Shown here: positions 55,857-64,000 of the stretch, piece by piece
Numbering within the stretch: position 1 is the first letter of the stretch
Layout: every line of letters begins with the position of its first letter
Assembly: GCF_900104035.1 (NCBI RefSeq)
Contig: NZ_FNIT01000013.1
Location: 38,862-102,861, forward strand
From: Aureimonas jatrophae
Lineage (GTDB): Bacteria > Pseudomonadota > Alphaproteobacteria > Rhizobiales > Rhizobiaceae
Reading direction: 5' to 3'
DNA: 64,000 bases
Position numbers and translations under genes: made by a program
The notes under the pieces: model-generated
Told to the model about the DNA's origin: nothing
Seen by the model: the letters and a program-made list of their open reading frames with translations, nothing else
Database searches by the model: none

Positions 55857-58619
55857 TTGTCCGACGTCAACGAGAACGCCCCGCCGCCCGAGCGCCCGAG
55901 CGGCATCGAGCCCGTTTCCATCATCGAGGAAATGCAGCGCTCCTATCTCGACTACGCGATGAGCGTGATCGTCAGCCGAGCGCTGCCGGACGTGCGTGAC
56001 GGTCTGAAGCCGGTTCATCGCCGCGTTCTCTACGCGATGCACGAGATGGGGCTCGTCTACAACAAGCCGTTCCGCAAGTCGGCCGGCGTCGTCGGCGAGG
56101 TGATGGGTAAGTTCCATCCCCATGGCGACTCCTCGATCTACGACGCGCTCGTCCGCATGGCGCAGGACTTCTCGCTGCGCGCGCCGCTGATCAACGGGCA
56201 GGGCAACTTCGGCTCGATCGATGGCGATCCTCCGGCCGCCATGCGCTACACCGAGTGCCGTCTGCAGAAGGTGTCGGAGGCGATCCTCACCGACATCGAG
56301 AAGGAGACGGTCGACTTCCAGGAGAACTACGACGGCCGCGAGTTGGAGCCGGTTGTGCTTCCTGCGCGCGTCCCGAACCTCCTACTCAATGGTTCGGGCG
56401 GCATCGCCGTCGGCATGGCGACGAATATCCCGCCGCATAACCTCGGTGAGTTGATCGATGGCTGCGTCGCACTCATCGACAACCCGGCCCTGACCCTGCC
56501 GGAGCTGATGGAATTCATCCCGGGCCCGGACTTCCCGACCGGCGCCATGGTGCTCGGCCGTGCCGGCATCCTGTCCGCCTACTCGACCGGCCGCGGTTCG
56601 ATCCTGATGCGCGGCAAGGTTCATATCGAGCAGATGCGCGGCGACCGCGAGCAGATCGTGGTCACGGAAATACCCTACCAGGTCAACAAGGCGTCGATGA
56701 TCGAGAAGATGGCCGATCTCGTGCGCGAAAAGCGCATTGAGGGCATCTCCGACATCAGGGACGAGAGCGATCGCGAGGGCTATCGCGTGGTCGTCGAGCT
56801 GAAGCGTGACGCTTCGGCCGACGTGGTTCTGAACCAGCTCTACCGATTCACGCCGCTACAAACGACGTTCGGCGCCAATATGGTCGCGTTGAATGGCGGC
56901 AAGCCCGAGCAAATGGCGCTGCTCGATATGCTGTCCGCTTTCGTTGCCTTCCGCGAGGAGGTGATCCAGCGTCGCACGAAGTACCTCCTGCGCAAGGCGC
57001 GAGAGCGTGCCCACGTCTTGGCGGGACTGGCGATCGCGGTCGCCAATATTGACGAGGTCATCAAGCTTATCCGCCATGCGCCCGATCCGACGACGGCCCG
57101 TGAACAACTCATGGAGCGGGAATGGGATGCGAAGGATATCGCACCGATGATTCGGCTGATCGATGATCCGCGCCACCGCATCTCGGAAGCGGGCACCTAT
57201 CGCCTGTCGGAAACGCAGGCCCGTGCGATCCTCGATCTGCGTCTCCAACGCCTGACAGCTCTCGGTCGCGACGAGATCGGCGACGAGCTGACCAAGATCG
57301 GGCAGGAGATCCGGGAATATCTCGAGATCCTGTCGTCCCGCGTTCGCGTCCGCGAGATCGCCAAGGAAGAGCTTTTGGCCGTCCGCGAGGAGTTTGCGAC
57401 ACCCCGACGCACAGAACTGACCGAAGGCGCTGCCGATCTTGAGGATGAGGACCTGATCCCGCGCGAGGATATGGTCGTCACCGTCAGCCATGGCGGTTAC
57501 ATCAAGCGCGTGCCTCTCAGCATCTACCGCGCGCAGCGTCGGGGCGGGAAGGGCCGCTCGGGCATGACGCTGAAGGGCGAGGAAGACTCCGTCACCCGCC
57601 TCTTCGTAGCCAATACTCACACGCCGGTTCTCTTTTTCTCCTCGCGCGGCATCGTCTACAAGGAGAAGGTGTGGCGCTTGCCGCTCGCCAACCCGCAGTC
57701 GCGCGGCAAGGCCCTTGTCAACATGCTCCCGCTTGAGAAGGGCGAGCGTATCACTTCGATCCTGCCTCTGCCCAACGACGAGACCGCGGCCGGCGAGCTG
57801 AACGTCATGTTTGCGACAACCAAGGGCACGGTCCGTCGCAACAAGCTGTCCGACTTCATTCAGGTGAACCGGAACGGCAAGATCGCGATGAAGCTCGAGG
57901 AGAGCGGCGACGAGATCTTGGCCGTCGCGACCTGTTCGGAGGATGACGACGTTCTCCTGACCGCGGCCAGCGGACAGTGTATCCGCTTCCGCGTGCCGGA
58001 CGTGCGGGTCTTCGCGGGTCGCAACTCGGTCGGCGTGCGTGGCATGGCGCTTGGCGATAGGGATCGCCTGATCTCGATGGCGATCCTGCGGCACGTCGAG
58101 GTGACCCCGGCCGAACGTGCGGCGTATGGCAAGATGCGCCGCGCCGTTGAAGGCGAGGGTGCTGCCGTCGATGCAGCGGACGACGAGGTGGTCGAGGAGG
58201 TCTCGCTCAGCCAGGAGCGTTACGCGTTCCTCAGTGCTGCCGAGGAGTTCGTGCTCTCACTCAGTGAGTTCGGTTACGGCAAGCGTTCGTCGAGTTATGA
58301 CTTCCGCGTCACGGGACGTGGGGGGAAGGGCATCCGGGCGACCGACGTCTCGAAGATGAGCGAGATCGGCTCATTGGTCGCAAACTTCCCGGTCGAGTCG
58401 GGCGATCAGATTCTGCTGATATCGGACCGTGGACAGATGATCCGCGTCCCGGTCGAAGGCATCCGTATCGCCGGCCGCGCCACAAAGGGCGTTACGATCT
58501 TCAATACGGCCGACGGTGAGCGCGTCGTATCGGTCGAGCGCATCCCGGATCAGGGAGGCGAGGATACCCAGGTGGAAGGGGAATCGATCTCAGGCGTCGA
58601 GCCAGACCAACTGTCCTGA
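55857..58619 (+). CDS. gyrA: DNA gyrase subunit A
   Basis: GyrA is the cleavage subunit of DNA gyrase, which adds negative supercoils. The 920-aa protein has [24 protein letters not shown], the active-site tyrosine in AAMRYTECR, and a C-terminal six-bladed pinwheel with a GyrA-box-like region ([10 protein letters not shown]). The quinolone region reads [12 protein letters not shown] with Ser and Asp at the positions equivalent to E. coli 83 and 87, so no classical resistance change. The start is TTG at 55857 with GGGA seven bases upstream. Confidence 0.96.
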   Translation: MSDVNENAPPPERPSGIEPVSIIEEMQRSYLDYAMSVIVSRALPDVRDGLKPVHRRVLYAMHEMGLVYNKPFRKSAGVVGEVMGKFHPHGDSSIYDALVRMAQDFSLRAPLINGQGNFGSIDGDPPAAMRYTECRLQKVSEAILTDIEKETVDFQENYDGRELEPVVLPARVPNLLLNGSGGIAVGMATNIPPHNLGELIDGCVALIDNPALTLPELMEFIPGPDFPTGAMVLGRAGILSAYSTGRGSILMRGKVHIEQMRGDREQIVVTEIPYQVNKASMIEKMADLVREKRIEGISDIRDESDREGYRVVVELKRDASADVVLNQLYRFTPLQTTFGANMVALNGGKPEQMALLDMLSAFVAFREEVIQRRTKYLLRKARERAHVLAGLAIAVANIDEVIKLIRHAPDPTTAREQLMEREWDAKDIAPMIRLIDDPRHRISEAGTYRLSETQARAILDLRLQRLTALGRDEIGDELTKIGQEIREYLEILSSRVRVREIAKEELLAVREEFATPRRTELTEGAADLEDEDLIPREDMVVTVSHGGYIKRVPLSIYRAQRRGGKGRSGMTLKGEEDSVTRLFVANTHTPVLFFSSRGIVYKEKVWRLPLANPQSRGKALVNMLPLEKGERITSILPLPNDETAAGELNVMFATTKGTVRRNKLSDFIQVNRNGKIAMKLEESGDEILAVATCSEDDDVLLTAASGQCIRFRVPDVRVFAGRNSVGVRGMALGDRDRLISMAILRHVEVTPAERAAYGKMRRAVEGEGAAVDAADDEVVEEVSLSQERYAFLSAAEEFVLSLSEFGYGKRSSSYDFRVTGRGGKGIRATDVSKMSEIGSLVANFPVESGDQILLISDRGQMIRVPVEGIRIAGRATKGVTIFNTADGERVVSVERIPDQGGEDTQVEGESISGVEPDQLS

Positions 58620-58640
58620 CCCGGTATTATTATTGAATGG

Positions 58641-58664
58641 AGCCGCTCCCATTTGAGAGCGGCT
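58641..58664. terminator. Hairpin terminator after gyrA
   Basis: AGCCGCTC and GAGCGGCT form a perfect eight-pair stem with an eight-base loop, 21 bases after the gyrA stop, followed by a pyrimidine-rich TCCCTTC. It also faces the end of the small minus-strand ORF, so it may work in both directions. Confidence 0.6.
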
Positions 58665-58673
58665 TCCCTTCAT

Positions 58674-58802
58674 TCAGCGGAACAGACGATTGCGACGAGC
58701 CGTGGCGCGAATGCGAACGCGTTGAGCCTCGTTGTGTGTGGCAATGGCGGTCGCCGTCACGAGAGCCGACACCATGGTGAGGCAAAGGGCAAACAGCAGC
58801 AT
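58674..58802 (-). CDS. Putative 42-aa small membrane or exported protein
   Basis: This reading frame encodes 42 aa: one hydrophobic segment ([19 protein letters not shown]) followed by a strongly basic tail (about nine Arg in the last 18 residues, ending RRNRLFR). ATG at 58802 has GGAG eight bases upstream. It sits alone between gyrA and coaD, on the opposite strand. No homologue is known to me, but short proteins of this layout are often missed by gene callers. Confidence 0.45.
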   Translation of the reverse strand: MLLFALCLTMVSALVTATAIATHNEAQRVRIRATARRNRLFR

Positions 58803-58960
58803 CGGTCGTCTCCGGTTTCGGACACTTAAATGACAAGTCGACGGACTTCGTTCCGTCAGCATTTTCTTCACCAAGATCGGTGCTGTCACGTCGCGGCGCA
58901 AGACACGACATGCTGCGACGAGATGGCCGAACGTTGCCGCCCTGCTCGAAGGAGGCATGC

Positions 58961-59440
58961 ATGAAAACCGCGCTCTACACCGGCTCTTTTGATCCGCCGA
59001 CGCTCGGTCATCTCGGCGTGCTGCAATCGGCGCTGCGCCTCTTCGACCGTGTGGTGGTGGCCATTGGGGTACATCCGGGAAAGACACCGTTCCTCTCCGC
59101 AGATGAGCGTGCCCGCCTTCTCAGAGCCTGCTGTGACGACCCGCGCATGACCGTCGTCTTCTTCGATGGACTGGCGATAGATGAAGCACGGCGCCAAGGT
59201 GCCGATGCGATGGTTCGGGGGCTGCGCGACGGCACCGATCTCGACTACGAGATGCAAATGAGCGGCATGAACGGGACGATGGCACCCGATATCGAAACGG
59301 TGTTCTTGCCGGCTCGGCCTGAGCTGCGGCCCATAACGGCCACATTGGTTCGCCAGATCGCCGCGATGGGCGGGGACGTGTCATCCTTCGTGCATCCCCT
59401 CGTCCGGGAAGCCCTTACGTCCGGTATCTCGCGGCGCTGA
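58961..59440 (+). CDS. coaD: Phosphopantetheine adenylyltransferase
   Basis: CoaD makes dephospho-CoA from 4'-phosphopantetheine and ATP. The 159-aa nucleotidyltransferase has the T/HxGH motif in [15 protein letters not shown] (about residues 7-21), [35 protein letters not shown] and the C-terminal [18 protein letters not shown]. The N-terminal motif reads DPPTLGH rather than the commoner DPVTNGH. ATG 58961 follows GAAGGAGG. It leads a plus-strand run with the two cyclophilins, queA and tgt. Confidence 0.95.
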   Translation: MKTALYTGSFDPPTLGHLGVLQSALRLFDRVVVAIGVHPGKTPFLSADERARLLRACCDDPRMTVVFFDGLAIDEARRQGADAMVRGLRDGTDLDYEMQMSGMNGTMAPDIETVFLPARPELRPITATLVRQIAAMGGDVSSFVHPLVREALTSGISRR

Positions 59441-59459
59441 CGCCGCATTGGAGTCAACG

Positions 59460-60011
59460 ATGAAGCTGTTCGCCGCCCTTGGTCTCGCCGCTGGTCTGCT
59501 GATCAGCACCGCTCCCGCCTTCGCGCAGGCCGCGGACGCGCAGAACACCCTCGTCATTCAGACAGACAAGGGCGAGATCGACGTCGCGCTACGTCCCGAC
59601 TTGGCACCCAAGCATGTCGAGCAGATCAAGGCGCTTGCTCGCGAGGGTTTCTACAACGGCGTGGTGTTCCATCGTGTCATCGACGGCTTCATGGCCCAGA
59701 CCGGCGATCCGACGGGCACGGGCATGGGCGGCTCCGACAAGCCGGACCTGAAGGCCGAGTTCTCGAAGGAGACGTTCGCGCGCGGTACGGTCGGCATGGC
59801 GCGCTCGAGCAATCCCAACTCCGCCAACTCGCAGTTCTTCATCATGCTGGCGGACGGCCCGTTCCTCGACGGTCAGTACACCGTCGTCGGCAAGGTGACC
59901 AAGGGTATGGATGTCGTCGACAAGATCAAGAAGGGTGACGCAAACGCCAACGGCACGGTGCAGAACCCCGACAAGATGGTGAGCGTGAAGGTCGCATCCG
60001 ACCCGAAGTAA
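59460..60011 (+). CDS. ppiA: Periplasmic peptidyl-prolyl cis-trans isomerase, cyclophilin type
   Basis: The 183-aa protein has a signal peptide (MKLFAALGLAAGLLISTAPAFA) and a cyclophilin domain: FYNGVVFHRVIDGFMAQTGDPTGTG (split in the core), SSNPNSANSQFFIMLADGPFLDGQYTVVGKV. It speeds proline isomerisation in exported proteins. Closely similar to the cytosolic copy that follows, including the FHRVIDGFMAQTGDPTGTG block, so the pair arose by duplication. Starts 19 bases after coaD. Confidence 0.95.
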   Translation: MKLFAALGLAAGLLISTAPAFAQAADAQNTLVIQTDKGEIDVALRPDLAPKHVEQIKALAREGFYNGVVFHRVIDGFMAQTGDPTGTGMGGSDKPDLKAEFSKETFARGTVGMARSSNPNSANSQFFIMLADGPFLDGQYTVVGKVTKGMDVVDKIKKGDANANGTVQNPDKMVSVKVASDPK

Positions 60012-60018
60012 AGAAGTC

Positions 60019-60060
60019 GGCCGATCGGAGCGGTGCTTGCCAGCGTCCGCCCGATCGGCC
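60019..60060. repeat. Inverted repeat between the two cyclophilin genes
   Basis: GGCCGATCGG and CCGATCGGCC are perfect 10-base complements 22 bases apart, eight bases after the ppiA stop. It could be a transcript-end or mRNA-stabilising hairpin; no U tract follows. Confidence 0.4.
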
Positions 60061-60127
60061 ATGCAGGCGCATCGCACGGGCGGCGCAACGCTGCCCGACG
60101 ACCAGCAATCGTTGCAAAGGAGAGGGC

Positions 60128-60598
60128 ATGGCCTTCGACAACCCCGAAGATACGCTCGTCCTCGAGACCACCAAGGGCCGCGTCGTGATCAAGCTGCGGC
60201 CCGACCTCGCGCCGAACCACGTGTCGCGCGTGAAGGAACTGGCGCGCGAAGGTTTCTACGACGGTGTCGTCTTCCACCGCGTGATCGACGGCTTCATGGC
60301 GCAAACCGGTGATCCGACGGGTACTGGCTCTGGCGGCTCCGACAAGCCGGACCTGAAGGCCGAGTTTTCTTCGGAGCCGCACAAGCGCGGAACGGTTTCG
60401 GCCGCACGCACCGCCAACCCGAATTCCGCGAACTCCCAGTTCTTCATTTGCTTCGAACGGGCACCCTGGCTCGACAAGCAGTATTCGGTTTGGGGCGAGG
60501 TGATCGAGGGTATGGACGTCGTCGATCAGATCAAGCGCGGCGAGCCCGTGCGCGATCCCGACTCCATCACGACGATGCGTGTCGCAGCGGACGCCTGA
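60128..60598 (+). CDS. ppiB: Cytosolic peptidyl-prolyl cis-trans isomerase, cyclophilin type
   Basis: The 156-aa protein is a cyclophilin without a signal peptide: LARE-GFYDGVVFHRVIDG, FMAQTGDPTGTGSGGSDKPDL, ARTANPNSANSQFFICFERAPWLDKQYSVWGEV. It has a Trp in the WLDKQY loop near the classical cyclosporin-binding tryptophan. AAAGGAGAGGGC precedes the ATG, one of the best ribosome sites in the window. Confidence 0.95.
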   Translation: MAFDNPEDTLVLETTKGRVVIKLRPDLAPNHVSRVKELAREGFYDGVVFHRVIDGFMAQTGDPTGTGSGGSDKPDLKAEFSSEPHKRGTVSAARTANPNSANSQFFICFERAPWLDKQYSVWGEVIEGMDVVDQIKRGEPVRDPDSITTMRVAADA

Positions 60599-60616
60599 GC
60601 GACTCCGGCATTGATC

Positions 60617-61675
60617 ATGCGGGTCGATCTTTTCGACTTCGACCTTCCGGAAGAGCGGATCGCATTGCGGCCCGCTCTTCCGCGCGAGTCGGCCAAGCTT
60701 CTTTTCGTTCCCTCAAGCGGTCCGCTTGCCGACTGGCATGTTCGGGACCTGCCGGATTTGTTGCGGCCCGACGATGTGATCGTTCTCAACGATACGCGCG
60801 TCATTCCAGCCCAGCTGCACGGAACGCGCCGGCGGGGTGATGCGGTCGCGAAGGTCGATGTCACACTTCACATGCGCACGGCTCCCGACATTTGGCAGGC
60901 CTTCGTCCGTCCCGCGAAGAAGCTGGCCATCGGCGAGACCGTCGAGTTCGGCGACGGACAACTCGTGGCCCATGTCGGTTCGAAGGGAGAGGCGGGCGAA
61001 GTCGAGCTTCGCTTCGACCGGACCGGTCCCGACCTCGACGCAGCGGTCGCAGTCGTCGGCGTCCTCCCGCTTCCTCCCTACATCGCGTCGCGTCGTCCCG
61101 TCGATGCCGCCGATGCGTCCGACTATCAAACCTCGTTCGCACGCGAACCCGGCGCCGTCGCAGCTCCGACCGCCGGCCTCCACATGACGCATGCGTTGCG
61201 TGATGAGTTGGCCGGTCGGGGCATCGCCGCGGAATTCGTGACCTTGCACGTCGGCGCGGGCACGTTTCTACCTGTCAAGGCTGACAATACGAGCGAGCAT
61301 CGGATGCACTCCGAAATCGGGATCGTCGATTCCGACGTCGCTGCTCGTCTGACGGCCTATCGCCGCGCCGGACGTCGCATCGTTGCGATCGGCACGACGT
61401 CGCTGCGACTGCTTGAAAGCGCTGCGTCGGAGGATGGCTCGATCCAGGCGTTTTCCGGCGCGACGGACATCTTCATCACACCTGGCTATCGTTTCCGCGC
61501 CGTTGATGCACTCCTGACGAACTTCCACCTTCCGCGCTCGACGCTCTTCATGCTGGTCTCCGCTTTCCGTGGGCGGGATCGCATGCAAGCCGCCTATCGT
61601 CATGCGATCGGAGCCGAGTATCGTTTCTACTCCTATGGCGACGCCTGCCTTCTGGAGCGCAAGGATCTTCCGTGA
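60617..61675 (+). CDS. queA: S-adenosylmethionine:tRNA ribosyltransferase-isomerase
   Basis: QueA transfers and isomerises the ribosyl part of SAM onto preQ1 in tRNA, giving epoxyqueuosine. The 352-aa protein has [74 protein letters not shown] sequence and a C-terminal [18 protein letters not shown] 60617 begins the conserved sequence; a TTG six bases earlier is unlikely. Stop overlaps tgt as GTGA. Confidence 0.96.
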   Translation: MRVDLFDFDLPEERIALRPALPRESAKLLFVPSSGPLADWHVRDLPDLLRPDDVIVLNDTRVIPAQLHGTRRRGDAVAKVDVTLHMRTAPDIWQAFVRPAKKLAIGETVEFGDGQLVAHVGSKGEAGEVELRFDRTGPDLDAAVAVVGVLPLPPYIASRRPVDAADASDYQTSFAREPGAVAAPTAGLHMTHALRDELAGRGIAAEFVTLHVGAGTFLPVKADNTSEHRMHSEIGIVDSDVAARLTAYRRAGRRIVAIGTTSLRLLESAASEDGSIQAFSGATDIFITPGYRFRAVDALLTNFHLPRSTLFMLVSAFRGRDRMQAAYRHAIGAEYRFYSYGDACLLERKDLP

Positions 61676-62820
61676 ACGCCCATACGCCCGACGCGCCTGC
61701 TGCGGATTTCTCCTTTCGCCTGATCGCTGAGGATGGGCGCGCGCGTCGCGGTGAGATTCGTATGCCGCGTGGGACCGTGCGCACCCCCGCCTTCATGCCC
61801 GTCGGGACTGCGGCGACCGTCAAGGCGATGTATCCGGGGCAGGTGAGGGAACTCGGTGCCGACATAATCCTAGGCAACACCTATCACCTGATGCTGCGGC
61901 CGGGTGCCGAACGCGTTGCTCGCCTCGGCGGTCTACACGAGTTTGCTCGCTGGCCGCATCCGATTCTGACAGATAGCGGCGGCTTCCAGGTCATGTCGCT
62001 TTCGGCCCTGCGACAGATGAGCGAAAAGGGTGTGACGTTCCGCTCTCACATCGATGGGTCTACCCACGAGATGACGCCGGAGCGCTCGATCGAGATCCAG
62101 GGCCTTCTTGGCAGCGACATACAGATGCAACTCGACGAATGCATCCGCTTGCCTGCCGATCGTGAGGAAATCCGACGCGCGATGGAATTGTCGCTGCGGT
62201 GGGCGGAGCGTTGCGCGGTTGCATTTGGGACGCAGCCGGGAAAAGCGATGTTCGGTATCGTGCAAGGGGGCGACCAGCCGGACTTGCGCATTCGATCGGC
62301 GGAGGCCCTGACCGCTCTTGAACTCAAAGGTTACGCCGTCGGCGGTTTGGCCGTCGGCGAACCGCAATCCGTCATGCTGGCGACGCTCGATGAGACGCTG
62401 CCATCGCTTCCGCGCTTGAAGCCACGCTACCTCATGGGGGTCGGTACGCCGGACGACATTATCCAGTCGGTCGCGCGCGGCATCGACATGTTCGACTGCG
62501 TGATGCCGACGAGGGCAGGGCGTCACGGACAGGCTTTCACGCCGTACGGGCGGCTCAACTTGCGCAACGCCAAACACGCCGAGGATACCCGTCCCTTGGA
62601 CGAGACGTCGGACTGTCCGGCAAGCCGCGACTACTCGCGAGCCTACCTCCACCACCTCGTCAAATCCGAGGAGACGTTGGGTTCCATGCTGCTCACCTGG
62701 CACAACCTCGCCTACTACCAGACGCTGATGGCTGGCATCCGGGCGGCCATCGACGCCGGGCGCTTCGAGACGTTCAGGGCTGAAACGACGGCGCGCTGGA
62801 CGGGTGGTGAGGAAGGCTGA
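61672..62820 (+). CDS. tgt: tRNA-guanine transglycosylase, lacking two of the canonical zinc cysteines
   Basis: Tgt swaps guanine 34 for preQ1 in tRNAs with GUN anticodons. The 382-aa protein has [13 protein letters not shown] and [22 protein letters not shown] with the two catalytic aspartates, and GGLAVGEP. The C-terminal zinc site of the Zymomonas enzyme (C-x-C-x-x-C and a distant H) is altered: the region reads [17 protein letters not shown], so by alignment the first and third cysteines are Ser and only the middle Cys and the late His (LLTWHN) remain. As I recall, other rhizobial Tgt proteins share this. GTG start coupled to queA. Confidence 0.95.
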   Translation: MNAHTPDAPAADFSFRLIAEDGRARRGEIRMPRGTVRTPAFMPVGTAATVKAMYPGQVRELGADIILGNTYHLMLRPGAERVARLGGLHEFARWPHPILTDSGGFQVMSLSALRQMSEKGVTFRSHIDGSTHEMTPERSIEIQGLLGSDIQMQLDECIRLPADREEIRRAMELSLRWAERCAVAFGTQPGKAMFGIVQGGDQPDLRIRSAEALTALELKGYAVGGLAVGEPQSVMLATLDETLPSLPRLKPRYLMGVGTPDDIIQSVARGIDMFDCVMPTRAGRHGQAFTPYGRLNLRNAKHAEDTRPLDETSDCPASRDYSRAYLHHLVKSEETLGSMLLTWHNLAYYQTLMAGIRAAIDAGRFETFRAETTARWTGGEEG

Positions 62821-62833
62821 CGGCGGAACCCGA

Positions 62834-63262
62834 TCAGGTACTGACGTCGGTTCCGCGACGGATCGCACAACTCGTGATCTTCAACGAGCCATCGGGTTGC
62901 CGCTCGAGCGTATAGCTCGCGATCCAGCTGCGGCCCTCGCGATCCGTGATGAACACCTCCTGCCGTAATCCCGATCCCTCAGTGCCGATCGGCCCGTAGG
63001 TTACGTCGTTCGCTTGATAGACCGGCGCGTAACCGTTCATCACCATGGCGAGAAAGCCTTCGGGTGTTGGGAAGATCGCTCGAATGCCCGGCGCCGCGAA
63101 GCTGTAGGCTGCGTCCGCGTTTCCCTGACGAAAAGCCTGCATCTGCGCCGAGATAACCGCTCGCGTGTCGGACGCATCATCCGCCCGCGCCGGAAGCGCG
63201 TACATCCCCATCACCATCGCGACGGTCACGACTGCAACTGTCTGTAGCGTCAATCTACCCAC
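62834..63262 (-). CDS. Exported DUF4864 protein
   Basis: The 142-aa protein has a signal peptide (VAVVTVAMVMGMYALPARA) and a DUF4864 domain: ISAQMQAFRQGNADAAYSFAAPGIRAIFPTPEGFLAMVMNGYAPVY seen in parts, then GLRQEVFITDREGRSWIASYTLERQ and a single conserved cysteine near the end. Resembles NTF2/SnoaL-like folds in layout. Function unknown, probably periplasmic. GTG at 63262 has GAGGGCGAG upstream. It converges with tgt. Confidence 0.85.
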   Translation of the reverse strand: MGRLTLQTVAVVTVAMVMGMYALPARADDASDTRAVISAQMQAFRQGNADAAYSFAAPGIRAIFPTPEGFLAMVMNGYAPVYQANDVTYGPIGTEGSGLRQEVFITDREGRSWIASYTLERQPDGSLKITSCAIRRGTDVST

Positions 63263-63370
63263 GTTCTCGCCCTCATCTCACGCCGCAACGGGCACGACAT
63301 TGCACAGAGATACGAATGCGAATGGATGACAGTTTCCAGCCCCGCACAGGCGCTTGGGCGGGCACTCGGC

Positions 63371-63399
63371 GAAGAAAATGAGAAAAATGCATTTTCTTC
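63371..63399. repeat. AT-rich inverted repeat next to the rRNA promoter
   Basis: GAAGAAAATG and CATTTTCTTC are perfect 10-base complements separated by nine bases; inside lies a second palindrome AAAATGCATTTT. The structure ends 11 bases before the -35 element of the rRNA promoter, the position of an UP element or an activator or repressor site. It is strikingly A/T-rich in a GC-rich chromosome. Confidence 0.55.
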
Positions 63400-63410
63400 C
63401 CCCGACCCGC

Positions 63411-63440
63411 TTGACCCGTCTGGGTGGTTCCCCCTATAAA
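63411..63440 (+). promoter_or_regulatory. rRNA operon promoter (TTGACC, 18 bases, TATAAA)
   Basis: A near-consensus sigma-70 promoter: -35 TTGACC and -10 TATAAA with 18 bases between. It stands about 490 bases before the 16S gene, a normal distance for a rhizobial rRNA leader, and is the clearest sigma-70 promoter in the window. Transcription should start near 63447. Confidence 0.75.
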
Positions 63441-63446
63441 CCGCTC

Positions 63447-63933
63447 ATCGACGACGGCGGTGGCGCCGGGGCGGACGGGACGAGGCACTGAGGTGCTGGT
63501 TTGGTTCGCCGGAAAGTTGAGCTGCGGGTTGGTTTCGGGAGTTTTCTTCCGGGGTTGGTCTGGCGGCTCGGTTTTGCGCCTTCTGCGTTTGGTGTCGGAC
63601 GAGATCTGAGTGTTCCTGAGGGATGCTTGAGGGTTGTTGGCGCAAGCTGGTGATCCGGACGACGGGCTTTTTGGGTCTGGCGTGTTCTTTGACAACTGCA
63701 TAATGTGAGAAGAAAGAGAGACGTGGACGGCGGTGTTGCGCTGAGGACGAGAAGGGCTGGCTTATCCTTTGCTGGCTTGGACGTCCGAGGAACGAGCCGG
63801 ATCGGACACGTTTCGTGAGAGAAGAAGCTGATGGCTTTGGACCTGGTTGGGAGAGATCCTGTCTGGGTTTTGGGTTCATCAGAGCTTCGTCTTTTGCTTT
63901 GAGACAGTGTGACGGTCAGGCAAGCTCTTATAT
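63447..63933 (+). other. rRNA operon leader with boxA-like antitermination site
   Basis: About 490 bases between the promoter and 16S rRNA carry no credible gene; minus-strand frames here are basic low-complexity shadows. TGTTCTTTGACA at 63683-63694 closely resembles boxA (TGCTCTTTAACA), where NusB-S10 binds to make rRNA transcription resist Rho. The rest should contain the left half of the 16S processing stem, whose partner lies beyond the window. Confidence 0.7.
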
Positions 63934-64000
63934 CAAACCTGAGAGTTTGATCCTGGCTCAGAACGAACGCTGGCGGCAGGCTTAACACATGCAAGTCGAA
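63934..64000 (+). rRNA. rrs: 16S ribosomal RNA, 5' end only
   Basis: The universal start of 16S rRNA is present: GAGAGTTTGATCCTGGCTCA (the 27F primer region) followed by GAACGAACGCTGGCGGCAGG and CTTAACACATGCAAGTCGA. The motif GGCGGCAGGCTTAACACATG is typical of Alphaproteobacteria. The exact mature 5' end is estimated from related species. The gene runs off the window. Confidence 0.97.

Noticed and set aside
63273..63994. Minus-strand frames of 140-186 codons over the rRNA promoter and leader
   Set aside because: They cross the promoter, boxA and the start of 16S rRNA and encode Pro/Ser/Arg-rich nonsense.

Overview
The window is a GC-rich chromosomal segment from an alphaproteobacterium, most likely of the order Hyphomicrobiales (Rhizobiales). 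The evidence is gene order (pyrB-pyrC'-plsY-dprA-topA, accB-accC-aat-DUF2155-NDUFA12, gatC-gatA-gatB, sufBCDS with a DUF59 protein and SufA), an RNase E with a split S1 domain and a C-terminal GWW peptide, a GTTC-N7-GTTC SOS box, a full CtrA-type box, and an alphaproteobacterial 16S 5' end. Family and genus cannot be settled from what I can see.

Layout. 1-4117 (minus): pyrB, a degenerate dihydroorotase, plsY, dprA and the first codons of topA, mostly coupled by start/stop overlaps. 4241-5119 (plus): a CtrA-type box and two small membrane proteins. 5068-11007: ruvX (minus), a UPF0173 hydrolase, then gatC, GNAT, gatA, a small protein, gatB and a second GNAT. 11085-16679: NDUFA12-like and DUF2155 genes facing aat, accC, accB, a DsbA-like oxidoreductase and an M48 protease. 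16779-29107: an aminotransferase, RNase E, AmiC amidase, PBP1A, prfB with its programmed frameshift, an M23 peptidase, a DUF455 protein and a Bcp/PrxQ peroxiredoxin.

29256-42338: a giant AsmA/DUF3971 envelope protein with an odd start, tyrS, a hydrolase, then a large Fe-S assembly operon (cysteine desulfurase, sufB, C, D, S, DUF59, sufA) behind a candidate iron-responsive site, and a TfoX-like gene. 42313-51270: a DEAD-box helicase, an unknown exported protein, parE, an exported alpha/beta hydrolase, glnA and glnB, and a bifunctional NAD(P)H-hydrate repair enzyme. 51306-58619: uvrA and ssb diverging around an SOS box, marC and gyrA. 58641-62820: coaD, two cyclophilins, queA and tgt. The end holds a DUF4864 gene, an rRNA promoter and leader, and the first 67 or so bases of 16S rRNA.

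Nearly everything is core housekeeping. I see no transposase, phage, CRISPR, toxin-antitoxin, defence island or secondary-metabolite cluster, and no wholly new system. The points of interest are fine-scale: regulatory boxes (CtrA, SOS, Irr-like), recoding in prfB, a possible coupled leader ORF or frameshift before the AsmA-like gene, enzymes missing canonical metal ligands (PyrC', Tgt), three antisense 3' gene overlaps, and an inverted repeat abutting the rRNA promoter. Genes start often with GTG or TTG and overlap by 4 bases; I moved many starts downstream of the longest reading frame on the basis of ribosome binding sites, overlaps and family N-termini.
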